From contig CAJINV010000005.1 in the NCBI GenBank assembly GCA_905178155.1, positions 7,872,515-7,936,514 of the forward strand: a DNA stretch of 64,000 bases, read 5' to 3'. The position numbers were made by a program, and so were the translations under genes. Of this stretch, positions 1-11,990 are shown piece by piece (positions within the stretch are counted from its first letter, which is position 1; each line of letters starts with the position of its first letter). Under the pieces are notes generated by a model that ran no database searches, had not been told where the DNA came from, and saw nothing but the letters and a program-made list of their open reading frames with translations. This stretch comes from Amoebophrya sp. A120 (taxonomy: Eukaryota; Sar; Dinophyceae; Syndiniales; Amoebophryaceae).

Positions 1-480
1 GTGGTCCATCCGCCTCAGTGTTTTGCGCGTGTGGTCCATCCGCCTCAGTGTTTTGCGCGTGTGGTCCATCCGCCTCAGTAAAGGGAGTATCGCGCCCGGG
101 ATTCCGCGACGAGCGACCTCGCGCCCTACCCACCGCCCGGCTTGCGGCATTGGCACCAAGGCCGGCCACACGCCAGCGCCCGAAAGCACTGCGCCCGGGG
201 CGCTTTCACGGTCGCCAAGTGCGGCGCAAAGGGGTGGCGCCTGTGGTCCATCCGCCCCAGTGTTTTGCGCGCGTGGTCCATCCGCCCCAGTGTTTTGCGC
301 GTGTGGTTTATCCGCCCCAGTGTTTTGCGAGTGAAATCCATCCGCCCCAGTGTTTTGCGAGTGAGGTCCGTCCGCCCCAATGTTTTGCGAGTGAGGTCCG
401 TCCGCCCCAGTAAAGAGTGCGCCGCGCCCAAGATTCCGCGATGAGCGACCCCGCGCCCTACCCCGCGCGCCGTCGCCCCT
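1..480. repeat. GC-rich 30-bp tandem repeats in a higher-order unit
   Basis: A 30-bp unit containing GTGTTTTGCG and GTCCATCCGCC repeats about 2.6 times at 1-80 and about 6 times at 250-410. Each array is followed by a similar non-repeated stretch (81-240 and 411-480, sharing GATTCCGCGA and GAGCGACC), so there is a second-level repeat of about 240-330 bp. The 30-bp period gives 10-residue repeats in any open frame, but no gene context supports translation. The block runs off the left edge and ends near 600, where gene 1's last introner resumes. Confidence 0.85.
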
Positions 481-600
481 CCTTCCCGTCCTCGCCTAGT
501 TCTTCTCTTCCCCTCCCGCCCCTGCGACCGCACTATTTTTCCTAGAGATTCCTTCCCTCGAGCTAGTAGTGACAAGACGAGGGAAAGCGTGCATAGTTGG

Positions 601-653
601 TGTTTTGCATGAGAAATGAGAACGTCGAGGGAGAAAAATTGTGCACTTTCATA
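601..653. mobile_element. Introner remnant, family h, right end only
   Basis: Matches the right end of family h (GTGCACTTTCATA at 641-653). The left part is missing: GC-rich repeat DNA begins at about 600. Right flank AGTCT. Best read as an introner of gene 1 split by an insertion whose far side lies outside the window. Confidence 0.7.
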
Positions 654-3600
654 AGTCTCGGGGCCCCCCACCGCCCATGTAGCAGGTGGCCGGCCACTTG
701 TCATCCGAAACTGTTTCCACCTTTTCCGTCCCTTTGATAGTAACCTCGCCCTCCTGAAAAGCGACTTCGCGACACTTGTAGGTCTTCGTGTTCGCTGAAT
801 AGGAGCTCCAGGTATCAAATGCAAAAATGTCTGGGTCTGGAAACTTGTGATGCTAAAAGTGAATGGTAGACGGACGCAGCTATGCATGACAAATTGTTTG
901 GTTCCCATGTCTTACGTATTCCGCATGGCAAACTGCGTTTTTGCATGACAGGTAAGAGGGCCTTTTCGTGCCTATGCAACACAGATTCTCAAGTCATGCC
1001 AGACAAGCATGACAAACTTGCATTCTTCCAGACCCAGACATTTTTACAGTTGATACCAGACTGTCTTTTGCCCGTTGGCCAGTTGGCAATTCACTGTGCC
1101 CGAGGCCGCTCCTGGATAGATCACAATGAACAGAGAACAATTCCGGTCGTTTCGGCACAGTTTATCCTGAGTAAAAACGTCCCCACACCAGAGTCAAGAT
1201 CGATGGGAAATCTGCTAAACGAATCACACAGCTTTGGTTGTTTGGCATGACAACTTTGCCCTCGTAGTGTGATCCTTTTTAGCTAGCTCAGAAGCATCAG
1301 CAAATCCGAAGCATCAGATCGAGCGCAGGATGCTGATCTTAGCATCACAAATCCGAAAACAAGAATAGAAAATGCTTCTCATAGGGCTCCGCATGAGAAA
1401 CTTTTTTGGCATGCAGAATTGCATGACAACTCTGGGGTGGGGATGTTTTTACACGGGATACAGTTTTTGACAGACTTTCATGCCGTTTAGTTCGGACGTC
1501 GCGGTATGCACTGCGAATATCCTTATCCCTGGATGTCTGGAAGGATGCAACTTGTCATGCTGTCCTTGGATAGGGATAGGGATTCTAAAAAAATCTGTAA
1601 TTGCGTACGCAGCAAGAGAAGTCGAGTCTTTGCTACGCGGAGGGTGAATCTCTCATGCGGTGTGTGCATCAGGAGGTCCTGAAATAAATCTGTGATGCTA
1701 CCGCATACATCACACACATCATGGGTCATGCAAAATGTGCATGAGAAGTCTTGCAATCTTCCAGACCCGGACATATTTGCATTTGATACGCGGCCCAGGT
1801 GGTCCAAGGCGTGTTCGCACTTTTGTAGCCGGAGAGCCCCTATACAGTGCAAAAGTACTCGTATTGCAATCGTGCATGTACAAACTCTTTTCTTAACGTC
1901 AATCCGCATTATTAAATTTTATTTCTCACGCTGAGGAAATTTGTATTGCATTTATACGAGTACGATACTTTTGCAGTTCATAGCCCCGGCAACGTTTCCA
2001 TCCCGTAGCCACTGATGTCATACGTATAGCCGGGATGTAAGCCGTGGCCATTCTTCAAATAGTCCCCCGTGTCGCTGACCGTATTGGTGCACGCCGGCGG
2101 TGTATCGCAAGGAAAAACTATCCCCCTCCCCATATCGAAAAGAAAATTTGTGATGCTTGTTTGTGGCCACAAATTCGCTTTGTCTTGCGTACAAGGCAAA
2201 CGGCACCCATGATGTGGCGCATTTCACAGCAAGTCGGTCATGCGCTTTCGCCTATGCCGCACTTGTTTCTCATGCTCAGCTGCTAGCCGGATCATGCGTA
2301 GTACCCCAATGGGCGGCGTGGAATATGCCCACAAGCTCTGGCTGCAATACAAAGTTCATTTGTGTACACAAATCCAGCAGTACAAATTGTCTTTTGAATT
2401 TGGAGTCGTGGGGGCTCCTTTTTTCACTTTGATACGGTGGGTCATCCAGCTCCGGTAGGTCCATCACTGCGGCGCACTGATATATGCAAAGAAAAAACTG
2501 CTTCGCTGTGAACTTGTGGTGCATAGAATGGAACACAGAACTATTTGTCTTGCTACACCTGCAAGAACACAATGGATTTCTAAGCGTGTTTTATTCCCGT
2601 AGGAAGAACGCGTGCCAATTTTTCTTTGTCATGTGTAGCTGCAAACTTGTGATGCATATCATCTTGCAAAATCATCACAGTGAAACAGTTTTTTCCTGCG
2701 ATATGGTAGGTTCCATAGCCGATGATGGTTTTCTGAGACCGTCTGTCGTCCGTGGAATCCAAGTGGCACTTATCAAACAGAAAAAGTTCGTCGCGATCAC
2801 TCATGCGCATTTTTGCAACACAACACTTTCTGTCATGCGTAAAAATGCATCACAGCCAAATTTCATAAGGGATTTCCCTTGTGTTTCTGCAATACAAGGA
2901 AAAGCTGTGATGCTCAAAAAATTTCTAATGCAAAACCTGCAAGTTAGTGACTGTGACAAACTTTTTTCTTTCCATAGCACTGCCCCGCCTTCCACTGGTA
3001 GCAGTGATCCCCCCCTTGGCTGTTGCCGTAGCTGTTGTAGTCCCCCACTCCTCGATAGAGGGCAAAGTGTGTGCAGTCGCTGTTTGTGTGACACTATCCT
3101 GATTAAAAGCGTCCCCACACCAGAGTCAAGATGGGGATTTTGCAACACAAAGCTAGGAGTTTTGGGAGTCACGCAGGCATGACAAGTTTCAGTCTGTAAG
3201 GTAGTGCAAGTTAGCAAGGAAAGCCGCATCACAAATCGACCTGCTGATCCTGTTTACAGAATTACAAGTTCCCAAACACGATTGAAAATGCCTATCATGG
3301 GGTTGCGCATCACAAATGTTTCTGTCATGGCAAATCTGCATGACAACTCTGGGGTGGGGACGTTTTTACACAGGATAGACACTTCGCGCGGCAAGATTCG
3401 ATCGACATGCCCCTTTCTTCGTGCTCATGCCAGGCATAAGTACTTCCCCCGCCGATGCAGTAACTGTCGTCCCCGGCCTTCCACAGCCGGTATGCGGGAC
3501 ACCCGCTGACACGCCGGCTCAGACTTGAAGCACCAGATGAAGACGCAGTATCCAACGAAGAGGCTGTAGCTTGTTCTTGTGCTCGGCTTTTATTTTCGTC

Positions 3601-4224
3601 TTGCTGTAACAACTCGCTCGTAGTTGTACCATCAGCATTTCTTCGCACTTCGCGCTCGACCCCGTTTTCGTCCACAAGCAGCTCGCGACCACGACCACGG
3701 GGCCGCTTCTTGGCATCTACGTCGAAGTGATCGTTTTTGTCATTCTTGTCTGGAGGTTTCTTCTCCTGTTCCTGCGCGGGAGGTTCTAGTGTTGCAGCTC
3801 CAGGTCGTTCTACTGCATCTTCAGGTCGTTCGACATCTACTGCATCTACTTTCCGTCCTGGCGGCATTGATAATCCTTCTGCGTGGGCAGGAGCTGTTTG
3901 TCCCGCAAGTACAGCATCTTCTTCTCCCTTTTGTCCCTCTCGTGCAGCTCCAGCTACGTTTGCAGCAGCCCGTGGTCCCTGTGGCGCCCCTCGTCGCTTG
4001 TCCCCAGCGTCGTCGTCTGAAGGCAGCAGTGCTGTGGTCTTCTGCTCCTGCTCCCCCCGGTATGCATCTTCTTTGCCGAGAAGTTCCTTTCTCCGCAGCG
4101 AATCGCCCCTATCGGGGAGAAAGAGAAGAAAGCAAAGCAGGAAGTAGCAAGAAATGTTAATCCTGGGACGAGGACCGCGGGCAATGTGGATGGACGGAAG
4201 CGGAACGAATTTTTTCATTTTCAT
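654..4224 (-). CDS. Gene 1: secreted protein with two PAN/apple-like domains, 3' end possibly outside window
   Basis: Exons: 4224-3378, 3094-2977, 2770-2704, 2482-2435, 2102-1983, 1840-1789, 1504-1461, 1162-1056, 812-654; about 505 codons. ATG at 4224 starts a basic N-terminus with a hydrophobic stretch at residues 24-37 (signal peptide or anchor). Residues 40-235 are low-complexity Glu/Gln/Ala. Two Cys-rich modules follow. The first, about 240-330, includes SIESCRAKC then TNSDCTHFAL, which is split by an introner and restored by its removal. The second, about 405-480, includes VCQKLC then RNDRNCSLF, also split and restored. Cys spacing and the SxxxCxxxC then DCxxF pattern fit PAN/apple domains, which bind carbohydrate or protein outside the cell and are common in alveolate surface proteins. 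The frame reaches a TGA at the remnant introner at 653, so the true end may lie to the left. Domain assignment is by eye. Confidence 0.8.
813..1055. mobile_element. Introner, family a (gene 1)
   Basis: Flanks CCAGG / CCAGA. Between gene 1 exons 8 and 9. Confidence 0.9.
1163..1460. mobile_element. Introner, family c (gene 1)
   Basis: Flanks CAGTT / CAGTT. Removal restores the VCQKLC motif of the second PAN-like domain. Confidence 0.95.
1505..1788. mobile_element. Introner, family a, diverged left end (gene 1)
   Basis: Flanks CGCGG / CGCGG. About 25 bp at the left end differ from the family TIR. Confidence 0.85.
1841..1982. mobile_element. Introner, family b (gene 1)
   Basis: Flanks GCCCC / GCCCC. 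Confidence 0.93.
2103..2434. mobile_element. Introner, family g (gene 1)
   Basis: Flanks CGGTG / CGGTG. Confidence 0.93.
2483..2703. mobile_element. Introner, family f (gene 1)
   Basis: Flanks TGATA / TGGTA. Confidence 0.9.
2771..2976. mobile_element. Introner, family e (gene 1)
   Basis: Flanks GCACT / GCACT. Confidence 0.93.
3095..3377. mobile_element. Introner, family c (gene 1)
   Basis: Flanks GACAC / GACAC. Removal joins CRAKC to the next Cys pair of the first PAN-like domain. Confidence 0.95.
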
Positions 4225-5597
4225 GATCCTGTTATATTTGTAACGAGGCTGATCGAGTGTGGTTTTTCACACACGTTCAACGAATTGAAGTAAATGTAAG
4301 TAAAGCGAAAATTTCGAATGAATGTTGAAAATACAGTTCGCGCTTGTAAAAAAACAGTGAAAAATTCAACATGCCGAGGCTTCTCCACTTTGAGAGTTCC
4401 TCTGCGAAATGAAAAAGCGAAATTGATTGAAAATGGAACAAGTGGGTAGAACCTATTCGAGATCAAACGATCTCACTCGTATTATACTTTTGACATGAAG
4501 ATATCTTTTCCTATCTGGGACTATCTCGTTCCAAAAAACTATCTTGAAATCCGTAAGTACGTAAACTAGACCGATTTAGATGCTTCACGCTATCGATTAT
4601 CCTCTAAAAACTATCTTCGGCTTGTGCTCAGAATGCGTTAATATTCCATCCAGTTAAAAAGGTAGTAGAACTTCTGTTGCAAATGCAAGTGATGTCTCTC
4701 TACAACTCCCTCGCTTTCCGTACCGTGCGAGCTATGGATGTTGAGATTGGGTGTTGATTTGATTGAAAGTATTGTTCACGAAAGCAAAAGTGAAAACGAA
4801 GAAAAAGAATGCACTGCTGTGCGAAAATCAAAAATCGCAAAATTTTTCTCGAAACCAGTGAAGATCCAACCACGACGACCGGAACCAACAGTGGTAGCAA
4901 AAAGGAGCACGACTGCAAAAACGATTCATCACTTTGACCCTACAAGTGGAAGAGATAACAGACACTGACACCAGCGCAAACGCGGAGGATCCGAAGCTGT
5001 TCCCGCTGTTCTTCCTGTTGCGATAAGAAGCGCTGCACATGGGGTGGACCAGTACTCAAACAAGATCGTCTGAAGAACTCGAATTGCAACAAAGAAGAAC
5101 ATCATCATCAACAAGGGCGCGACGCAAAACATCCATGTTATTTCATCACTTTCTCTTCTAGCAACGGGGAATTTCTGTTTCACCGACAAGTACAGGATGT
5201 ACTCCCGACTTTGTCTTTGCGAGTTCGGGCTTAAAAAATTCCACAGCCGAGTCGGGTGTATCTTTTTTTTTTTCGAGGGAATCTCACTCGTCTGACTACA
5301 GTTCTTCTATCTTAGATGTCGATTGAATGAAATTCTCTTGTGCTCGTCCTGGTATGTAAAGACTACTTTTTTCTCTTTCAATAAAGAAACTCCGACAACC
5401 TCTTTCTTTTATATTCGAAACTGAAACTTTTGAAATACCTAAACCTACAAGTGGGGTTTGAAAATTATACTTCCGTACTATCGCCCTTACTACTAGAAGC
5501 AGCTTCAACATCCTGCAGCTGAAAAACTCGTCCCAACATAAAAGATACCGCTACGGCTACCGCAACTACAACATTCATCTCCCTCCCAGGCCCATCT
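4225..5597. other. Intergenic, gene 2 stop to gene 1 start
   Basis: About 1.37 kb, AT-richer than the exons, with a poly-T run near 5265. Two minus-strand open frames are worth noting but unproven: 5578-5465 (37 codons with a hydrophobic start, signal-like) and 5189-4929 (86 codons with a membrane-like stretch MMMFFFVA). They could be exons of a small gene with ordinary introns. No introner is present, which argues that introners here are confined to genes. Confidence 0.5.
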
Positions 5598-8504
5598 TCA
5601 ATTTACCCGGGTCTGTTCGGAGAAATTCTCAAACAGCATATCCAGTACGGTTTCTTCATGATCGTGCAAGAGCTCGTCCGCTCCCTCCAGTTCCGCGGAC
5701 AGATCCAGCTCCTCCCCGGAACTAGAGGTTTCTTCTCCCGACAAATGTTCACTGCCACGACCTGCTTCGCTTTCGTCTTTTTTCGACGTCGTAGGACTAC
5801 TAGCATCTCCTCCTCGGAGATGTTGATCCGGCGAGCCTGACTTCGAGCGTGCTGCACCAGGTCGACGTTGTCGGGGAATTTTGATCCGGTTTCGGAACTT
5901 GATCGGATCCTTCATACGCGTTGATGTTGTCCCACTACCGGTATTCCCCCCGCTGCTTCCGCGTATCGGGGAAACCGCGGAGATTCGTTTTTCCTGTTTC
6001 AGTATCAAATGTAAAAATGTCTGGGTCCTCTGGAAACTTGTGATGCTGGGTGGCGTCTCATGATGAGGCCACAAATGCTGGCTCAGCATGACAAGTTTCT
6101 GAGCTTCTAGGTGTTGCCTATTCTGCATGACAAACTGCGTTCCTGCATCACAGAAAAATGGAGCTCTTTGGTAACGTGCATGACAGATCTAAGAGTCATG
6201 CCAGACAAGCATGACAATTCTTCCAGACCCAGACATTTTTACATTTGATATTCAGCAACTGGTTCAAAATCTGTTCGTCCTCTGCGTCCCTGGTTTTGCT
6301 GTTCGCGAACTTTTCCCGTAGGTGCTTATAACCCGCTCAGGTGTTACAATCTCAAACGTTACAATAGAATATGGAGATCTGTGATGCAAGAGCGCATGAT
6401 CTGGCCAATTCTCATAGGATTGCGCATGACAACTTCTGGTGTCCTAATCCGCACTACAATCTGGCGAAATTTGTATTGCAGAAAGTGGAATGCTGTCCGA
6501 GTCTGTCATGATCATCATGCAAGACAAATCTCAGATTCTATTGTAACGTTTGAGATTGTAACGCTTGAGCAGGTCATAGTGCTCGAGTAGGATTTCCTGC
6601 TTCAGCCACCGCTTTTTTACTTCGGTCCAGTCCGTTTGCTGCGGCGGATCATGAATCCCGCTGTTTTGCTCGGAAGATGGAGGTGGAGGTGCTGATGTTG
6701 ATGCTGTATCTTTGTCAGCCTTCTTGTTTGGATTTTGTCGCGCCTCAGCCCCCTGCGGTTTCGTTGCAGTCGCTCTAGAAGTACTCGTGCCGCTCTTTGC
6801 TTTGGCTTTCGCGGTTGACGCTGTAGCAGTGCCCGCCCCGCCGGAAGGATTGTTGTTCGCGGTCGAACCACTCTTCATCCCCGGCGGCTGCCAGTCCGCT
6901 TTGGCCTGTCTCGCCCCGCCGAACCGATTGGCGAATTTTGGGTTCGGTGGAGCGCTAGAAGTGCCTGGCGCACCTGTAGAAGAGGAAGTGCTAGACGCAC
7001 CAGGACCAGCACCAGAAGACGAGCTCGGTTTATTGCTGTTCAACCTGCTAGCATTTGATGTTCCTGCGTAAAAATTCGCACTGTCGCTCGTTGCCGACGT
7101 GGATGAAGACGCGCTCGCTGTGCTCCCGCTCCTCTGTTATGCAAGAAAAAAATTGTGTAAGTGTAACTTTCTTGGCGGAATGGCATCACAAGTTTGCTCG
7201 GCATGACACAGAAAGCTGTCATGCGTAGCTCGTATCAGTGAAAACATGTACGAAAAGAGCCTCTGACGCATGTCCAGCATGACAGGTGTATGTTGTCTTG
7301 CATCGTCTGCAGCACAAAGTTACACTTCTTACACAGTTTTTTTCTTTGATATCTGTCGCAAATTGTTCATTTTCTTCGACAACTCTTCATCGTCTGTTTT
7401 CGGTTTCTTCTATGCATTGCAAAAATTTCGTACTGGTACAAGCTGCTATACAAATTCTTATTTCATTTCCAAGATACGAGAGAATGCAACCTGTATTGCT
7501 GAAATTCATTCCCCATAATAGGGAATAGATCTGTCATGCGTGACTGCGATTACTAGTACGACTTTACGATCCTTTTGCATTGGATAGCTCCTTTTTGTTG
7601 CTGTTGAAATACTTCTCGTAAAAGACACCGTCGTTGTAAACCCGGGTGTCGGATATGGAGAGAAAAAGTTTGTCGCGGTCAACATAATTGCTGGTCCTGC
7701 ATAAGAAATTTTCCTGGCGGCAAACATGATCACAGCAGTAACAGGTAAAACCTGCTGCGACGCAGGGTTCTGGAAGACCAAGACCGTGATCTTAGTCGAT
7801 GCATGCCAGAAGCTTCTTTTGTGTTGCACAGATTCCGATCACTGACAGCGACAACCCTTTTCCGCTCGATATCGGAAGAGTAGTTGCTCCCACCGTTATG
7901 GTCCGTTGGATTTACCTTCGTGAAAAACGTGTCGGCGTCCCGGTGCCTCGTTTGTGGAAACAATCTGCTTTTCCCCGGATTGTTAATGTCAAAATCCTTT
8001 CCGACGATACCCGCGATGTTTTTATCATCTTCTTCTCGCTTCTTCTGACGCTCGTACTGTTCAAAAACTCGTTGTATCAAATGCGAAAATGTCTGGGTCT
8101 GGAAAAGTGTAGACCTGTAATGCAGATTTTCCATGCCCCATGAGGTCTGGAATGCGGGACTTAGCATGACAGACTCTGCGAGGTCTGGGCCAGGGTCTCT
8201 TCCATACCTATTCTGCATGAGAAACTCCTTTCCAACTTGGTGAAAAGTGTACAGCTTTTGGCAGTCATGCAACACAGGTTTTTGCATGCTTCAGATTTAC
8301 CATGACAAGTTGCAATTTTCCAGGAGACCCAGACATTTTTACATTTCATACGTTGGAACGCCTCCCGCTCGCCGCCCTTGTCCGGGTGGTGCTTGAGAAG
8401 GAGTTTTTTCAAAACCTTCGCGGGAAGGCGTCGGAGATGCTGCGTGGAGAGGAGTTGCGGGTTGGAGCCGGTTGTGTGGTCCTCCGTCGTCGTGTGTTCG
8501 GTCA
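5598..8504 (-). CDS. Gene 2: J-domain (DnaJ-like) protein
   Basis: Exons: 8504-8351, 8074-7872, 7653-7587, 7410-7352, 7137-6579, 6326-6251, 6002-5598; about 496 codons. ATG at 8504. Residues about 22-60 form the core of a J domain: helix II LPAKVLKKLLLKHH, the HPD motif at residues 40-42 followed by KGG, then helix III AFQRVFEQYERQ, which is completed only when the introner at 8075-8350 is removed. J domains stimulate Hsp70 ATPase. Helix I is short or absent, as in some divergent DNAJC-type proteins. The remainder is charged and low in complexity: DDEE and KK stretches, then Ser/Thr/Ala/Pro-rich residues (exon 5), then an acidic Ser/Glu C-terminus. No signal peptide, zinc-finger or membrane segment. 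The specific partner cannot be inferred. Confidence 0.8.
6003..6250. mobile_element. Introner, family a (gene 2)
   Basis: Flanks TTCAG / TTCAG. Confidence 0.95.
6327..6578. mobile_element. Introner, family j (gene 2)
   Basis: Flanks GTGCT / GTGCT. Joins LLEH to LREKF. Confidence 0.93.
7138..7351. mobile_element. Introner, family i (gene 2)
   Basis: Flanks TCTGT / TCTGT. Confidence 0.93.
7411..7586. mobile_element. Introner, family b, diverged (gene 2)
   Basis: Flanks TCTTC / GCTCC, a poor match. Still in frame when removed with 5 nt. Confidence 0.75.
7654..7871. mobile_element. Introner, family e, diverged interior (gene 2)
   Basis: Flanks TCGGA / TCGGA. Confidence 0.88.
8075..8350. mobile_element. 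Introner, family a (gene 2)
   Basis: Flanks CGTTG / CGTTG. Lies inside J-domain helix III. Confidence 0.95.
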
Positions 8505-8689
8505 TTTTGGTGTTGGTGATTGTAGTTGGCCCGCGACTGTATATTTGAAGGACTATGTAGTCCGGCCCTATTTGAAGGACTTTGCGAATAGTTGTAGGTC
8601 CCAGGCTCAGTTTGTGAATATGACCATGAGCGCTGTAGTCTGTTTTGATTTTTAGTGTGGAGGCAATTGCGACCGCCTCACCCATTTGA

Positions 8690-11650
8690 ACAAGATGAAA
8701 ACTTGCTCTCGACGCCACACCACTCCGCACTTGTCTTGGTGTCAAGCTCCGCTCCCCCTGCAGTTTCGTTACAACAAGGATCCAAAAAAGTACCTCTTCT
8801 CTTTTTCGTCGATCTCTCAGCACCCGCCACCGCCTTCGTTCAGTGCATAGCATATGGAACTCAGTCACGCTAGGTAGTGGTGGAAATGTCTCACTCTCTG
8901 AAAACACAAGGCGCCCCAAAAAACTGACTCATTGCCATTGGCGAAACGGAAGAGCTGCGTATTGCATTATGTCTCTACGCCATCTACTCTCCAATACGCG
9001 CACACCAATCGCGGTCGTCCTATTGTCTCTTCATTATTTGATGGAAGGAGCGCCCACCATGCGGCACGTTGCAAGACCATTCGCGCGCGCCACATTCCTT
9101 CGGCAGCCGCGCCAGAAGCAAAAGCATGGGCGCTGTGTAGAATGGCGCGCCCGCCACGCGTCGGTGCGGCCTGTCGATCGGTTTGGAAGGACGCCAACGG
9201 GCCACCCAGGGCGCCTGCTCGGTGGCGCATCACTTACAAGGGGGGGCAGACTGACAGATGCGGCGGGCCGGCCGGTCGCGCCGATGGGCAGGCGAGAAAC
9301 ACTCACCACGGGGCCGGGCGGCTGGCGGTTGCGACGCGCGGCGGCGCCCGGCAGTGCTCCCCCGCTCGCACGAAAACCAACCGGCGCGGCAGCGCGCGCC
9401 GGTGGCAGGAAACCAACACCACAGCGGGCCCCTTCCGGGGCGGGCCCAGCAACTGCAGAAAGAAACTCAACGGGCGCGGCGCGGCCTCGGGGTTCTCCGG
9501 CAGCTTCACGGCCTGGGCGCCCGCAGTTGGGCAGGCCCGGCCGTAGTCGCCCGGGGCGGGGTGTCTGGTGTTAGCGCTGCATACGCGCTCGGGGGAGAGC
9601 GCTCGGCCGCCGGCGGGCGCGGGGCGACGCGCCGCCGGGCTGCGCACACAAACAAACCAACCACCCGCCTTGGCGGTGCGCCCACTAATTGCCAGCCGGC
9701 AGACGAAGGCCGGCGCGGCGGCCGCATTCGCGTCCACCTGCGACGGCCCTGCCTCATCGGTCGCCAAGGGCCCCCCTTGCAGACATGTCGCCAGCACGCC
9801 GCTGCCGACGCGGTTGCCATCTTGCAGGAGAGTGAAACAACCCACGGCACCTGTACAGGGGTGCCCTGCCGAAGCCATTCCACCCAATCGTCGTGCTGGC
9901 GAAAGCATTCTATTTGACAGGCCGCCCGCAACCTAGGTGCGGCAACAGCCCTATTTTCAAAGAAACGATGAGGAAGATGGTCCGATCACTCAACACATTC
10001 ATTGCAACAAGAGCAAGACAAAACGTTTGCTCTTGACGCCACACCAATTCACACTTGTCCATATGTCGAGCTCTGCTCGCAGTAAGTCTCGTCGACAGTA
10101 ACAGGCGGATCCAAAACTACAAAAACTGTTCGCTCTCTGATTTCCCTGTACTCTCTATCTTGCTTCGCTCAACATGGAAGTCAGTCTGGCTAGGCACACA
10201 AATGGCACGCACTGTGATGAAAGCGCGAGGTGCGCGAGAAAATAACTGATTGCCGAAACAAAACAAAGTCTGCGCACTATTAAGCTTCTTTATTGAGGTC
10301 GCTCGTCGGCGTGATTGAATCGGCCATCTATTCTCCAACCAGCACAGACGCATCCTGCGTGCTCCGGGAGGTAGGGGCAGCTTGCGAAATTGCGCGCGCG
10401 CGCCATATTGGGTTTACCTTTAGGCGACAATGCCAGCAACCTGAGCGCCGTTGCGGCCTAGCTACATACCAGCCCACGGCTAGGTAGGCGTGGGCCCCGA
10501 CGGGCGGATGGGCGCGGTGGCGAACATGCACAGACACCCTCCACAGCCGAAGAACGAAACACAGCCGGCCAGACACGGCGCCGGGCGGCGGCTGCCGTGC
10601 TTCCTCCCTTGCGGGGCCGCGGCCGGCGCCCCGAAATAAGGGGAGAGCGCGCCGGCCCGCGTCGGCCTGTGGCGCACTGATAACCGAGCGAGATGCGCCA
10701 TGGGGGGCAGCGCGCGGGGGCGCGCGCGCCCCGCGCCTGCGACAATAAACACAGAAGCGCGGGCCGCGTCTCTTCGCCGGCTCTTTGTTCCTGATTGGAT
10801 GGCGGGCCTGCACCCACGCGGGCCGGGAGACGGCTCAGCTGCACCGGCACAAACAGGCTGCGCGCTGCCGGTTCCCGTCCGGGGCCGGATTCTCGGCAGC
10901 GGCGCGGAGTACCAACAGCGCCCAGCGCAGCTCTTCGGCCATGCTCGAAGCGCCTGGCCCGGTGTGCCCCCTCGCGCGCCCCGGAACACTGGGCGACGCT
11001 TCGCCTGCCAACCCGGCCCGAGGCCTGTAGCAAAGTGCTCCCAACATGGGCCGCCACCATTCCTCTACAGCCCCCGAGCCGCCTGGCTTCGTGTATCTGG
11101 GCGGCCGCCTGCATTATGGCGCCCGCATCTGTAACAAACCGCCGCGCCAGCGGTCGGCCCACTGCTACGCGGCGCCAAATACTCCGGGCTCGTCGCCAAG
11201 TTTCCACGGGCGCACTCAGCGCGGTGCGCCGCTATTAACAACCTCGCCAAGTAAATGTTATTAAAATATAAAACGAAACCCACCCCCCCCCGCATCGTCT
11301 CCCCCTGCGCCCCCGCTCGCCGCAACCAAGGCCTCCATGGGAGGCCGGGGGCCGCCCGCCCCGCGCGCGCTTTCGGCACGGTCGCAATCCTCCAAGCACC
11401 GCCGAAGCGGAGCTTGGCGCCGGTGACTCCTATCGCACCACAGTGGTGCGCCACTCTTTTGAAGCCTCGGCCCTTCTGTGAGCGGTCGCAGGAGCTCGCC
11501 CCCACTTGCGGGCCCTGGCAGATCTCGCGACATCCACGAATCTCGCGAATCCATCCGAGTCTCGTGGTGGCCGTAATTCTCCCCGCTGCAGGTACTTGAT
11601 CACAGGCAGCTACTTGCACCAGGTCGCGCTACGAGACCAGAGGAAGCGCT
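8690..11650. repeat. GC-rich block, two diverged tandem copies of about 1.3 kb
   Basis: Copy 1 begins near 8690 and copy 2 near 10003. Both carry GACGCCACACCA, CACTTGTC, a stretch resembling GGAACTCAGTCACGCTAGG (8859; GGAAGTCAGTCTGGCTAGG at 10172), and CATCTACTCTCCAA (near 8984; CATCTATTCTCCAA at 10325). GC-rich DNA with GCGCGC runs follows in each. Long open frames occur in most frames on both strands, as expected of GC-rich DNA, and none shows a recognisable domain, so no gene is called. The block fills most of the space between gene 3's stop and gene 2's start. Confidence 0.6.
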
Positions 11651-11990
11651 TCATCTTCGTCCACGCCTGGACCGAATTGCTCTCCCTGGCAGCACACTCC
11701 CAAGACTATCTAAAAAGACCCCGAACACTGAGCTTCTTTTTCGCCGTCGGGTTTGCGTTGTGTCTTGGTCGTTCTGGCATTCATTGATGCGACGTTCGGG
11801 TACTTCTTTTCCGTATCAGTTTCAGTCACTTCCGTAGTGCCCGACAGCTACTCGAGACTTCTTGCGTCTCCTTTCAAGAGGAATCAGCGATGTTGGGTGT
11901 TTGACTCTGATTGCGTGTGAAAGCAGTGAACCACAATTTCTGTTGAAATTAGGATTCGAGAACATGATGAAGCCAACACACTCACCCCCC

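Noticed and set aside
126-908. 260-codon minus-strand open frame
   Set aside because: It runs through the 30-bp repeats, the introner remnant and gene 1's last exon in a different frame; only the exon part is real, in another frame.
3624-4160. Plus-strand frame of 178 codons opposite gene 1
   Set aside because: Antisense shadow of the low-complexity first exon of gene 1.
8843-11264. Several open frames of 140-250 codons on both strands
   Set aside because: Overlapping frames in GC-rich DNA with Arg/Pro/Ala-rich translations and no domain; expected by base composition.
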